The notes under the pieces: generated by a model
What the model was told of the DNA's origin: nothing
Seen by the model: only the letters and a program-made list of their open reading frames with translations
Database searches by the model: none
In this document: piece after piece, positions 13,601 through 25,527 of the stretch
How positions within the stretch are numbered: the stretch's first letter is position 1
Layout of the letters: every line of letters begins with the position of its first letter
Assembly: GCA_034509755.1 (NCBI GenBank)
Contig: CM067546.1
Location: 15,092,970 to 15,156,969, forward strand
Source of the DNA: Anisodus tanguticus
Lineage: Eukaryota; Streptophyta; Magnoliopsida; Solanales; Solanaceae
Direction: 5' to 3'
DNA: 64,000 nucleotides
Program-made: the position numbers and the translations under genes

Positions 13601-14488
13601 TGCAAACATCCATTTACTAAAAGACTACACCCGAGTATTCCCATAAGATTCAATCATTCATAGTAATTCTTTGCCAGACGAGCACATCCACCACTTGTGC
13701 TCGTCTTATAACTGATAATGACCCATTCAAATTCCTTTCATTACATCTTTGTTCTATCAAGTAGCTGAAAAATCTTCGCACTCTCCCTAATACGAAGTCC
13801 TACTCCCTCATACCTTATCACAAAAGGTCATCTTTCATGTTTGTATGACTTCCAAACTTCTCTTCATGGCCTCATCAGCTATTCTTCTTGCCTGATCAAG
13901 TAATTCATCCAAGTTTTCCTTCATCTTCAGAATATTAGTACATGTCCCATCTCATTGCACCTAAAGAAATTTTTATGGTATGCCTAAGCCTCTCAAGCAT
14001 AGTCTTCAAAGACACAACACTTATCAATTATTCATTATGCTAACCATACCTCTTAAAATTGCTAATTCACTTTGCATTACTCCTTATGTCGTAGATACAT
14101 TCACCCAATTTCCAAGCAACTAATTGTAGAAGACATGTCGGTCAATGCAGTCCTTTGCACCATTACCCTCATTTCCTAGAGGATATCACCAAAACCAAAG
14201 GTCTGAAACACAACCCTACTCAAGTAAGTCTTCACAACATCGTTGCAATCTGAAACTGGTCACACATCCTTTCACGGTGACAGATCTAAGAACGTGTCCT
14301 CACTGTCAGTGAGAGATTGAAACAAAGAAGTTTAGAACATAAACCAAATCACATACGCATGATAAGGAATGAAAAAATAGAATTTTTCTAGATGTCCTAT
14401 AGCCTCTCGAAGATAAGTACGGAGATCATCGTACTGATCTACAAGACTCTACTAGACATTGTTCTTGTACTTGACTGTTGAACCTAAA
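10677..14488 (-). mobile_element. Internal region of chromovirus B
   Basis: This lies between a perfect primer binding site on the right and the LTR start at 10676 on the left. At about 3.8 kb it is shorter than a full Tekay internal region. The integrase end and chromodomain are clear (separate entry); the gag, protease, RT and RNase H parts between about 11,700 and 14,450 are too decayed to delimit. At the right end the minus strand reads ATGTCTAGTAGAGTC, a leader/gag start motif also seen at 510 and 23118, showing that the three elements are related. Confidence 0.7.
10740..11640 (-). pseudogene. Integrase C-terminus and chromodomain of chromovirus B
   Basis: Reading the minus strand, the integrase core ends with HPHTDG-stop-SERTIQVLGDML, where the family has HPQTDGQSERTIQ, so the codon after the glycine has become TAG. 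A 91-codon open frame (11308-11033) follows with DSLDKVK-like, SYADQK and VSPMNGVMRFGKKDKL motifs, the GPY/F module of Tekay integrases. Near 10,960-11,020 HPVFHILMLKKYHLDG appears, then a decayed chromodomain ending RPIEEVTWES. In living elements the chromodomain steers insertion to heterochromatin. Several stops and frame changes make this copy non-functional. Confidence 0.85.
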
Positions 14489-14500
14489 GCTCTGATACCA
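14489..14500 (-). other. Primer binding site of chromovirus B
   Basis: The minus strand reads TGGTATCAGAGC, an exact 12-base match to the initiator Met-tRNA complement. It lies 3 bases inside the end (TGTCA on the plus strand at 14504) of the LTR to its right. Confidence 0.92.
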
Positions 14501-14503
14501 ATT

Positions 14504-16712
14504 TGTCACGATCCAATTTAATAATTCGTGATGATACTAACTCCCATGAGTCAATAATTCAACCACAACCTAACTATCCAAATTATAAAGGAAATCAAAT
14601 GCAAAATAATAAAATAAAAAACATTTAGGTCTTAATGAAACCTTAATATATGATGACAATATAGGGAAAAGACTCTAATCTTATATACATAATGTGGACA
14701 TATGCAAAACATATAGGGAATCACTCACATGATGACTATTGCACAATGATAAGGCTCTACAAGTAATTGAACTGACATATGGTTGAGATAGGGCCCCGAC
14801 CTACCTATACTATACATAGCTCCACTAAAATACTTTATATATATATATATAATCAGAAAGCTCTGAAAAGATGAATCTTACTTACTGACATCTAAACTCG
14901 ACAACTCCTACTGCGATGGTCTATCAGAGTCTCTATCAGAACCTGCGGCATGAACACACAGTGCCTCCGATAAAAGGGACATTAGTAGGAAATAGTGTAC
15001 TGAGTTTGTAAAGCATGAATAGCAATATGAATCTGTAAGTTGTAAGGAAAATAATATAAGCAATATGAAGTGATTAGCTATAAAGGGAAGCATAAGCAAC
15101 CTAGGGGCCATATGGGGCAAATAATGAAACTCTGAAACTTAATATAACCTATCTGGATAGGCTTTTACTGTATAAACTATCCTCGTCTTATTATGTGAGT
15201 CATAACATGCCCTTAATCTTATATGTATATGTATGAATATGCAATGTAATATACACACCAACTCATGTATGTGTTGCGGAATGTGCAACCCGATCCATCA
15301 TATGTATATATTGCACAACGTGCAACCTGATGCAATAAATGTATATGTTTCGAAAAGCACAACCCGATCCTATATATAATCATAATTGTATGCATGAAAT
15401 CAATGCCAATGAAAACTATGTCGATAGAAAATAGGGCTTGATGTGTGAATAATAATGGATCGTTGGCCCTTTTTGAATCTCGTATACTTCTTGACTTAAC
15501 TCTTAAAATTACTCTTAGTTGACTGACGATTATTTCTTTGGAATGCTTCCTTACGAAGACATATGACATATTCAGTAACCAACAATGAGGATCATAAGAA
15601 TGTGAATAAGCGACAAACATTTATTAGCATAGGACTTTGATAAACAATAGAGTGGAGTTTTCTACGTTCCTTTTTAAAAATGATGGTTCTTTAGATTTCA
15701 TGATTTTGAAGGAAGGGATAACCTTACATACCTTATCCCTGAAGCAATAGGTCGTGCTATAATCCCTCGTATTCCTTATGAACAATTATCTATAACAAAC
15801 AAAGGGTCGATATCAATATTGAATCCATAACCAAATAAGTAACTCCATTTAGGCATCTTCACAATAACCTTAAACACAAAGGATTCTTAGACTTATTAAC
15901 GAAGGGATATTTATGTAATTTGACCCCATGATTCTCCGAAACATACCCGCTTAGGTTTAAGATATCCACAATCAATACATCAACCAATAGCAACTTACAA
16001 TTCCAACAAAACATCCCACAACTCAACATATCTTAACTTCATAACTCTACTATTTTTTATTATGAAAATTCTTTCATAACTTATATCAAATCATCAATTA
16101 ATCACATATATAGATAGAAGATGATGAATTTTACCTCAACGCAGCCAAACCTTCTCAAATCAGCACTTCACCCCAATTCCAAGGGTTTTTGAACCTGACT
16201 CAATACGAAGAAGACAATTCTTATAATTACCACGGATTTGTAGCGTTAATATTGTGTAATTTGCTTAGGAATTGACCTTGGAGTGATTAGGAACTTTAGA
16301 GAGGATTTATAGGATGTTTTAGGTCTGCTCATAGAGGAAAATGAGTTCCCAAATCGTTCAACCCATATATAACTGGTCAAAGAAATTCCACCGTCGTACT
16401 TTGACGGTGGAATCGACAGACCGTCGAACTTCCGACGGTCCCTCAATATTCCTCGTCAAACTTCCTGGAAGATTGAAAGCTTAGGCTAGGTATTTGAAGG
16501 TACTTTGACGGTCCATCATTTGTCCCATCAAATTGCCCAGTTTCCCATTTCTGTCGAAACGTACTTCCTTCGATCTGTTTAACTACTAAACACTTTGGTA
16601 CCTTCATTATCAAGTTGTAAACCTTTATTATGCTTCTGTAGGGTTGTATATCTTCTCAAGACTTTCATATCCATTGATTTCATGGCGGGATGCGAAACTA
16701 TGGGGTGTAACA
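14504..16712 (-). repeat. Minus-strand chromovirus LTR shared by A and B (2,209 bp)
   Basis: On the minus strand it begins TGTTACACCCC at 16712 and ends CGTGACA at 14504. A purine tract lies just before its start and a perfect PBS just after its end, so it stands as the 3' LTR of A and the 5' LTR of B at once. Between about 14,750 and 16,712 it matches the LTR at 23170-25422, but the last 250 bases differ. It contains a roughly 36-bp tandem array (15260-15375) and GACGGTCCGTC-type inverted motifs (16380-16530). Confidence 0.82.
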
Positions 16713-16730
16713 TCATTCCCCCTTTGGAAC
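16713..16730 (-). other. Polypurine tract of chromovirus A
   Basis: The minus strand reads CCAAAGGGGGAATGA immediately before the LTR start TGTTACACCCC. This is the expected plus-strand priming site and fixes both orientation and LTR boundary. Confidence 0.85.
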
Positions 16731-16944
16731 ATTTATCCGCAAATGTTAAAGATATTCTTAACTTCTAAGGGTCTAAATATTTTGGCAGAGTTTACTTTAT
16801 AAATAGGACTATCCAAAACCTGATAAACAGCCCAAACCTATATCCAACGGCACACATGTCAACATAATAAAAAAAATATGATCAACTTGGCCTAACACGA
16901 CTATCAATAAATGCAAGAATTAAGAGGGTTAGCCATAACTCACC

Positions 16945-18220
16945 TTAATTGTACTCTGTCGTATTCTGAGTTGCATATGTGCCATTTGTCTTAACATAAA
17001 CACCTAAACAAGACATAGGACTTAGAATTGTCAAGTATAATAGAAATAAGAGAATAGTATCGCTCGAATAATGGTATAAATTTGAAGACTGAAATAGGTA
17101 AGGATATTTGAACTTCATATCTTCTTGAGCCTCCCAAGTCATCTATTATGTATTATTATTCCTCCACAATACTTTAATGGATGTTATCTATTTAATTTAA
17201 AACTTCTGGACTTAATATTAAAGAATCATATTTGGGACCTCCCCATAAGATATGTCTTCGGTAATCGGAACACTTCTTACATGCAATACACGATAGGAAT
17301 CTCCTATGTACTTTTGTAATATCGTTACAAAGAGGAACTAAATAAACTACCTCTGGCATTGGAGTTAATCTCAAGTTCAAGGGTCATTTAGCCAAGTCCC
17401 TAAGTAATACCATACGGCTCATTGTATCTGTGGTTTAAATTTGTTTTTCCTGTCAAATTCTCATTACACTTTTTATGAGTAAAATCTTCAGGGATACCCA
17501 ATCCTGAATGGTGTTCTTTAAGACTCGACATCGCTCATCGGCAAGTGACTTCTGTAAATCTTGGACTATTAACACTTACTTCTAAAGGAGATTTATCTCT
17601 TCCACATTCTAGGGAACTAACAAGACTAATACAAGTTTAAGCAAGTCTTATTTTCTTACGTCAAGTCAATCCATAGATGATATATATTCCCAACTAGACA
17701 AGGTCTCATAAGGATCGATCCTGATGGCAACATAATAATCTTTATAATATGCATCTCATAGTGGGGTAAATGACCATCCCAATTCCCTTTTAAATCAAAC
17801 ATATTTACCTGCATTTTATCATTGGGTGCCTGAATCATGTGATTGGACTGACCACCTATCTAGGAATGAGCTATAACAGGGCTTTCCTTGTGCTTCTAAA
17901 CCTTCCTGGATAAATCTTAGAATTTTTCATTATCTGAACCTCTTTATTCTTCATTAGACTGTTAAAATGTCCCGAAATCATACCATCTCTTTCAGTGTAT
18001 AGCTAGAAAAATCCTCGACTGTGTGCATCACTCTATCTTGGCAAAAAGTGAGTCAAACTTATATATTTGTTGACCATTGATTACCCAAAGCAGCATTTTT
18101 GATAAGATCAGAGATAAACTCATACTGGACTTTGTCTTTGAATCATTTTATCCTTTCCAGGTGGAAATCTGTATTTCTCTCCACTAGCCCATTGGGCATC
18201 TAATATGTTATTGTTACTAG
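16945..18220 (-). pseudogene. Integrase and chromodomain relic of chromovirus A
   Basis: On the minus strand, right to left, the region 18,200-17,950 resembles the integrase core at DNA level (tgggtaat...gactcactttttgcca, family WVIVDRLTKSAHFLP). Around 17,480-17,340 HRYNEPYGI and LELEINSNA resemble the RYIGPYGI and ELELP stretches of the GPY/F module. At 17,290-17,000 IKVLWRNN is followed by MTWEAQEDMKFKYPYLF, the chromodomain end of Tekay chromoviruses, inside a 65-codon frame (17142-16945). Many stops and indels separate these pieces, so no product is expected. Confidence 0.8.
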
Positions 18221-20861
18221 CTAACCATGGGGTCTCTATGCAAAAAAATGGCACTGCTCTGCCTTTTTCATTATTACCTCAATCCATGTCTTGGGTAGGG
18301 TGGTACGTCTTCATCGAAACCGGATGAATAGTATAGCAAGAATGAAGCACCTTTACTATAATATTGTCCCACAATCAGCTAGATCTATGATGCATGATCA
18401 AATTAGGTATCAGAGAACTCCATCCCCCTTTAACATAAACATTGGCATTCTTTATCGTGGAGCCTTCTCTTCCCGTAGTATTAACTCCATTTTCCCACAT
18501 TGTTACTTCTTTACTTTACCACAAGGAGACACTGATACTTCATGCGCTACAACTCTATTATCATTGGAGTCCTAAAATTAGACCCCTTGAACTTGCTATC
18601 TGTCGAAGCTCTTTGCCGGATCTTCTCTTTTCTCGGCCTCTAGATGGGCTAAATTTCTTATACCTTTTATCTTATGTTGTCCTGAAGACCACTTTGTTCT
18701 GTCAAACTTTCTCTTTAATTTGTAATAGGATCGAATCCCTACATGGTTATTCCTCCATTTCATCATCTAAGAGAGGCATCACTGAGTTTTTTATATAATA
18801 TTTCTATCTTTGTTGAGTCCCATACTTGGATTCTCAAATGGTTGAAGGAATGATTCTATCCTCTTGCCACCTCATCGCATTCACGGAGTATCCTTCCGTT
18901 GAAGTCTAACTTCTAAACGTCTCTCTTTAAGGAGAATCATGTTATACTGTATCATTTGGGATATTCTTTATTTATGTTCAAGCTCGAGAATTTTTATTCT
19001 CTTTAAGAAGACTCATAAATCAATGTATCACTCTAACTTGTTTGTGGTAGAAGCTTATCTTTGAATTTGACTATCGTCGCTTAAGGGCGTATTGGAGGTC
19101 TTCGTGGTTACTAAAGGTATCACGTCACACCTCCAATGTGTGCTTACTGCTGCCAACCTGGAATTTTGGGTCTGAAATTCTCTTTGGCTCCCAACCGCTC
19201 TTAAGCATAAAAAACCTCATCTCTTTGTTTATTTGGAATATGTGCATTACAATGAATTAATTTATCTCAACCCCAATTATTCGGGAGTTTTCTTGTCCAT
19301 CTTGGATTAAGTCTCACACTGAGGTCAACTTTTGGTGGCTCATTCGACCAACATAAGTGGCAATGAACTGTTGACATCTTCCCCTATTGGGTACACATCC
19401 ATACTCAAACCTCCACATTTGGAGTAAATTCCTCTTTTGTCTATTCTCTAACATCTTTTTAGCATTATACTCACAGCAATCACATTGTCATGTATTCCTA
19501 CAAGATCTTGGGCCCTTTAACTGCCCGCAACTATCCTTCTTACTCTTACTCTTGCTTTTTCTCTAATGGTACTAACTTTGAGCATGACCTCTAACTGTTT
19601 TCCTTCATCTCTAGGCTTCATACTTCTTTATCTCAATTTGTTTCATGCTAGCGCCCTTTTGTTTTCCATTACTTTCTATCTGATATACTCCCTGAGAATT
19701 AAGATTACTTATTGTGAAATTATAACTCTAGGCTCTGAGACCATACTATAATATGAAATGCTATATCAATTGAACAGCTTATCCGACCTTCTGGATAGCC
19801 TTCTTCTAGGATTTCACATACATCATTTCTCGATGTAACTAGACTTACCCTTATATTCGTTAATTCTAAATGACCCCTCCTGGCTTTACATATGCCATTG
19901 TCTTGATTACTCCTCATGTTTTCCTTTGAGTCTCGTACGTCTGATGATGCTTATCATTTCTTTAACTCTTCTAATTAGAAGGCTATCACCCATCATTTCT
20001 TAACTTTAATACTTATATACCATTTTGATAATCATAGCAAATCCACAATTGGATAGCACAATCTTGTTTGTTTGGGAATTCTACGTTGTAACCTCAGCAT
20101 CTGCTTACTTAACCATCATATGAGTTTATGTAGGTTCTTTCCCATACTATATCCCATATGCCACTATTTGTGCTTAGGGACTTCCTTCGTGAAATATCAA
20201 GTCGTTAAATCGACATTCTCTGTAGTTGTGATCCTTTAATTACTTATAACTTGCCTTAAAGCAATATCCTTTTAATAGAGACCATTGAATCGGTTGCATA
20301 CATAAGATGCCACGTGTTCGCAACTAACATGCTCCATCGCAATAAACTTTTTATCTTCTAATCAAGGCATTAACTTTAAGACTCATTTCTTGATAACCTT
20401 TAAGGATGCTCTTTTCTGCCGCTTATTCTCTTAGTATTTGATTGTTTCCTCCCTAATTTCTCAATAATTTTTGTTATCGCTGTCCCCCGAGTTTCTGACA
20501 TGTGTTTCATTTGACTGTTGACCATTATCAATTCAAATTTTCTAATATGCTTGGTCTCATAACACTATCTTCTTCTCAACTTGGTATTTACTTATTCTTA
20601 CCTATTTGTCTTACTTAACTATGCTCTGGTCACCTTACTATACTTTATTCTGCGACTCTCAATCATTCCTCGCATTTATTCCGATGTCCCTCAGTCTTAT
20701 ATTATCCTCTTACTATCATCCTTACTCATTTTCCAGTTTGAATACTTGTAACAAAACATGTTCTTACTTTTAATGTCTTCCTTCTTAATTTCTCTCATTT
20801 CTAGGCATTTGAAACTCCTGCTTTACTTTGGACATGAGCCTTTCTGGGAAAAACATTTACC

Positions 20862-21596
20862 TTGCACATAAAGGGTTCATTAACAACCCCACCCCAAACT
20901 GCTATCCCAAACCCTAAACCGGAACTAGAAACCTTACTCGAGACACAAACCCTACCCGACCCACTACCTAAAACCCTACCCGGAACCCAACTCGTACCAA
21001 AAATTGACCCGACCCCTGACCCACCCGACCCGAAACTCCCCCACTCCCAACTTGACAATAACCCAACCCATCCACAACACCCAAACCCGACACACCAATT
21101 CGGAACATCAGGCCCAATCTTGGCCCAACCTAAAAATCAAACCCTATTTGGGAGCCTTACCAATACAAGATATCCAAATGCACCGGAATGCACACATATT
21201 GGGCCACTACACCACAGTGTTGGTGGAGAAAACCAAGCATGTGTGGATATTCTTATAAGTATTGACTCGGACGAGGATGAATATGAGTATGGTCAGATAA
21301 CGATAGATTTTACAAAACCATGCCCACCTGATGAGCTAATTGATCCAAATGCCCCTGTAGTGCGTCTAGATGGAAATACCATGCATCCGAGAGCATTACG
21401 GATGCTTGGGTTCACAACAAATGATGGTCTGGACTATGCGGATATGGCAGAGGCCTTGACAAATATATTTATTGAGTCCCCTAAGGATGAGATGGTATTA
21501 GCACAGCAGGTGACTATCGCAGAACGGATGCAGAGGGAAAGAGCTAAGGAGATGCACCCACAAGTATCTACGTCCTCCTCTTCTACTACTAATTGA
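20862..21596 (+). CDS. Unrecognised 244-codon frame in a retroposed insert
   Basis: I do not recognise this protein. The first seven codons lie in the host element: the ATG at 20862 precedes the insert, and the insert-derived part starts near codon 8. Residues about 8-100 are rich in Pro, Asn and Thr with PxPDP-like spacing. About 125-165 is acidic (SIDSDEDEYEYGQ). About 165-235 looks folded: PPDELIDPNAPVVRLDG, ALRMLGFTTNDGLDYADMAE, then a charged helix QQVTIAERMQRERAKEM and a Ser/Thr tail. No zinc knuckle, RT or other catalytic motif is visible. After the TGA a further open stretch of about 56 codons follows. The frame is antisense to chromovirus A. It may be an ORF1-like part of a truncated LINE, or a captured gene fragment. 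Expression is unknown. Confidence 0.4.
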   Translation: MHIKGSLTTPPQTAIPNPKPELETLLETQTLPDPLPKTLPGTQLVPKIDPTPDPPDPKLPHSQLDNNPTHPQHPNPTHQFGTSGPILAQPKNQTLFGSLTNTRYPNAPECTHIGPLHHSVGGENQACVDILISIDSDEDEYEYGQITIDFTKPCPPDELIDPNAPVVRLDGNTMHPRALRMLGFTTNDGLDYADMAEALTNIFIESPKDEMVLAQQVTIAERMQRERAKEMHPQVSTSSSSTTN

Positions 21597-22048
21597 AAGG
21601 TGAATACACAGGGATCAGAAAGCCCCAACTGCTACACCTCGTAGAAAGGTACCACAGATATAGACCAAAATACATCCCAAGAAGAAATGATCTAGTTACA
21701 TCAATACTTGGAGGAAGAGCAGGAGAAGCACCATCAGATAGAAGATTTTATAAGTACAGAGGTTGATGCTCATATCTTTGTACTTGTACTATTTTCACAT
21801 TATTTTAGCATACTCATTTGTAATATCATCATAGAGTATATTATAGACTCTATGACGATCATAAAACATTTGGTTTTGGCAAGTTCTTATTTTCTACATT
21901 CGGGTTAGAGAGGTTGTCCTGCCTCAATAGGAGTAGTATGGTGGGGTAATAGGATGAGTCCCCCTACTTGTACTTCCCCTTTGGGGCCCCTATTTTTTCA
22001 TTATGTTATAAATAAAATACCCACAAGCTGCGATGCTGTGGTTTAGAA
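20883..22048 (+). mobile_element. Retroposed insert with 13-bp target duplication
   Basis: AAAGGGTTCATTA occurs at 20870-20882 and again at 22049-22061, exactly flanking 1,166 bp that does not belong to the chromovirus. The insert has an AATAAA polyadenylation signal near 22012 and ends in a short A run merging with the target duplication. This is the signature of LINE-driven target-primed reverse transcription in the plus orientation. The left end is presumably 5'-truncated. No RT domain is present, so it is either a non-autonomous LINE derivative or a processed transcript. Confidence 0.7.
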
Positions 22049-23153
22049 AAAGGGTTCATTACTTGCCCCCCCCCCCCGGACCTTCAATATTCTTAAAAGT
22101 CATATTCGACCATCTATTTCCTAGGCACATCAGGTACACACCTTCCAAGGGGTGCCCCAAACCGTCACTACTTAAGCACTTTCAATCTTTATTGGCCACG
22201 ACTTGCCATCCTTCTATACTTTATTTCACGACTCTTATTCATTTCATACCTTTATTCCAGTGTTTCATTTACCTTTGCGTCATTCTCTTGCTACTAATCT
22301 CACCTTTTATCCTTGTCTCTCATAATATAACCTTTCCTATGTCTAACTCCCTCCTCGTCTCTACTTTCTAACAGTAGTCTCACCAAGGGAAACATTTATC
22401 TTTCGCACAAAGGGCTTCATGCCTATCCCGCTAATCTTTGAATTCTTTCAAGGTCATACTTGGATAATGATTCCCATATACATCATGTATATGTTCCCAA
22501 AAGGGAAGTATCACTACCGAACTATAGTATTCTTTGGTACAGTCCATGTTGAGGATCGTGATAAATCCTTGCTATTTCCTGTGGTCCCACTTCCTTTGAG
22601 ACTACATCCATTGATGTCAATAGATCAATAACAGAAATAGGTACTTCTTACTAGGATTCCATCACCTCTGAAGGTGGAACAACATTACCTTATTCATTGT
22701 TATTTGGATTTCGGTATCGTTACGATCTTCTATACTTCAGACATTGGGTACATCCATCACATTACTCCTCATATACTTATAAATTCAATGCTTTACCTTC
22801 TCGAGCTTATATCACTTCCTTCGTATATAAAGGGAAGGCAATCATTTATACCCTGAAATTTCAATATCATGCTCGCACCTCTGGCCTATCAATAATCTGA
22901 TTAGAATCTTTCATGGGCTGGCATTGAATACGAGTTAACCAAGGTCTTTCTGGTTATTATCAGAACTTAAATTAGGTAAAGCACGAGTTAGACTAGAATT
23001 TTCACAACTCAACTCTACTGCACGATTTATGAGATAAAAGAATAAAAACCATCTCTAAATGCCTTGTAGACTCATGTTAATAAGTGTGGTGCATAACACA
23101 CCTATAAATAAGACTCTACTAGACATAGCTCATGGACTCCCTAGGACTAACCA

Positions 23154-23165
23154 ACTCTCATACCA
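23154..23165 (-). other. Primer binding site of chromovirus A
   Basis: The minus strand reads TTGGTATGAGAGT just inside the LTR end at 23170. It differs from the initiator Met-tRNA complement TGGTATCAGAGC at two positions but is in the right place. Confidence 0.8.
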
Positions 23166-23169
23166 AGTT

Positions 23170-25422
23170 TGTCACACACCAAACAGGAGGGGCGGCACCC
23201 GGTGCCTTGTTGGCTTGAGCGTACCACTCTGATGATCGGTCTTCTATTAAAACAGAACTTCCAGCCAATAAGAACGTACTGAGATATATCATAACAACAA
23301 CTGTGGATATGAGGGATTAATCCAACACACATATACAATGGGACCTACAAGGTCAAAACTTGGTTTATCAAAAGCTAACTTGACAAGGCTATACACCCAT
23401 AATATACATACCAAAATACATTTGTGAGCCTCTATGAGTAACTGAACTACCATATGGTCGGGACAGGGCCCCGACCTACCCATATTGTACATATCTCTAC
23501 TAAAATAGCTCCGAAAAGACAAAGCTTACTTACTGACGGTTGAACTCGACAGCTCCTACTGCGGTGGCCTATCAGAGTCTCTATCAAAACCTATGACATG
23601 AACACACAACACCCCCCAGCAAAAGGGACGTTAGTAAGAAATAGTGTACTAAGTATGTAAAGTATGAATAGCAATATAAATCTGTAAATTGTAAGGAAAC
23701 ACATATAAAAATATGAAGTGATTAGATGTAAAGGGAATCATAAGCAACCTGGGGGCCATTTAAGACGAATAATGAAACTCTGAAACATAATATAACTTGT
23801 TTGTATAGGCTTTTACTGTATAAACTATCCTCGTCTTATTGTGTGAGGTGTAACATGCCCTTAATCTTATATGTATGTATGAATATGCAATGCAATATGC
23901 ACACCAACTCATGTATGTGTTGCGAAATGCGCAACCCGATCCATCGTATGTATATGTTGTGGAACGTGCAACCCGATCCAATAAATATATATGTTATGGA
24001 ACGTAACCCAATCCAATAAATGTATATATTTCGGAACGTGCAACCTGGTCCTCTATATGTATATATGTTGTGGAACGTGCAACCTGATCCTCTATATAAT
24101 CATGATTATATGCATGATTTCAATGCCAATGAAAACTATGTTGATACCAAATGGAACTCGGGGTGTGAACAATGGACTATAATAATAACGGCTTGTTGGC
24201 CCTTTTTGAAACTCATAGACTTTTTGACTTAACTCTTAAAATGACTCTTAGTTGACTCGACGATTATCTCTTTGGAATGCTTCCTTTTGAAGACTTATGA
24301 CATATTTAGTAACCAACAATGAGGATCATAATAATGTGAATAAGCGATAAACATTTCTTAACATAGGACTTTGATAAATAATAGAGTGGAGTTCGCTATG
24401 TTCCTTTTTGAAAACAATGGTTCTTTGGATTTCATGCTTTTGAATGAAGGGATAGTCTTACATACATTATCCATGAAGCGATACGTCATGTTGTAATCCC
24501 TCGTATTCCTTATGAATGATTATCTATAACAAATAAATGGTCGATATCAATATCGATTCCATAACCAAATAAGAAACTCCATTTAGGCATCTTCTCGATA
24601 ACCTTAAACACAAAGAATTCTTAGACTTGTTAATAAAGGGTTATTTATGTAATTTAACCCCACGATTCTCCAAAACATGCCCGCTTAGGTTCACGATAGC
24701 CACAATTAATATATAAACTAATATCAACTTACAATTCCAACAAAATAGCCCACAACTCAACATATCTTAACTTCATAAGTTTGCGAGTTTTTATTATGAA
24801 AATCCTTTCACAACTTATCTCAAATTATCAAATAATCACATATATAGATAGAAGATAATGAATTTTACCTCAACACAGCCAAACCTTCTCAAATTAGCAC
24901 TTTTTCCCAATTCCAAGGGTTTCCAAACCCATCTCAATACGAAGAAGACAATTCTTATGATTATCATGGGATTTGTAGCGTTAATCTTGCGTAATTTGCT
25001 TAGAAATTGACCTTGGAGTGATTAGGAACTTTAGAGAGGATTTCTAGGATGTTTTAGGTCTTCTCATAAAGGAAAATGAGTTCCCAAATCGTTCAATCCA
25101 TATATAACCCATGAAAAAATTCCACCGACGTACTTTGACGGTGGGATCGACGGACCGTCAAACTTCCGATGGTCCATCAAACTTCCTGAAAGATTGATGT
25201 CTTAGGCTGGGTATTTGACGGTCCGTCATCTATCCCGTCAAATTGTCCAGTTTCCCATTTTTGTCGAAACGTATTTCCTTCGATCTGTTTAACTCCCAAA
25301 CACTCTGGTACCTTCATAACCAAGTTGTAAAGCTTCATTATGCTTCTGTAGGGTCGTATCTCTTCTCGGGACTTCGATATCCATTAACATCACGACAGGA
25401 CACGAAACTACGGGTTGTAACA
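23170..25422 (-). repeat. 5' LTR of chromovirus A (2,253 bp)
   Basis: On the minus strand it begins TGTTACAACCC at 25422 and ends GTGTGACA at 23170. Most of its length is alignable with 14504-16712. Its last 250 bases instead carry the GGCACCGGGTGCCGCCCCTCC block also seen at the end of the plus-strand LTR at 9489. A five-unit array of about 36 bp lies at 23905-24095. Just before its start the minus strand reads CCAAACCTAGGGAGACGAGA, resembling a polypurine tract, which suggests it was also the 3' LTR of a further element now lost to the right. Confidence 0.8.
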
Positions 25423-25527
25423 TCTCGTCTCCCTAGGTTTGGAGCGTAACATATCCCAAAATGGGAAAGAGGGATCCTACTTCATTACTTTATATACTTC
25501 TAATAAATATAATTACGTTAGATTATT

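Larger units (their letters stand above)
16731..23153 (-). mobile_element. Internal region of chromovirus A (with insertion)
   Basis: This runs from the PBS at 23154-23165 leftwards to the polypurine tract. Chromodomain and integrase relics lie at its left end, as expected for a minus-strand element. The 18,300-20,640 part is very decayed, and RT and RNase H cannot be delimited by eye. Taking out the insert at 20,883-22,048 leaves about 5.3 kb, a normal size for a Tekay internal region. A diverged direct repeat (20640-20880 and 22200-22420) suggests an internal tandem duplication of about 375 bp near gag. A run of 12 C lies at 22066-22077. Confidence 0.72.

Noticed and set aside
22066..22077. 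C12 run, and similar C runs near 35,787 and 41,177
   Set aside because: Homopolymers with uncertain length; the two in the copias are at homologous leader sites. No regulatory meaning can be supported.
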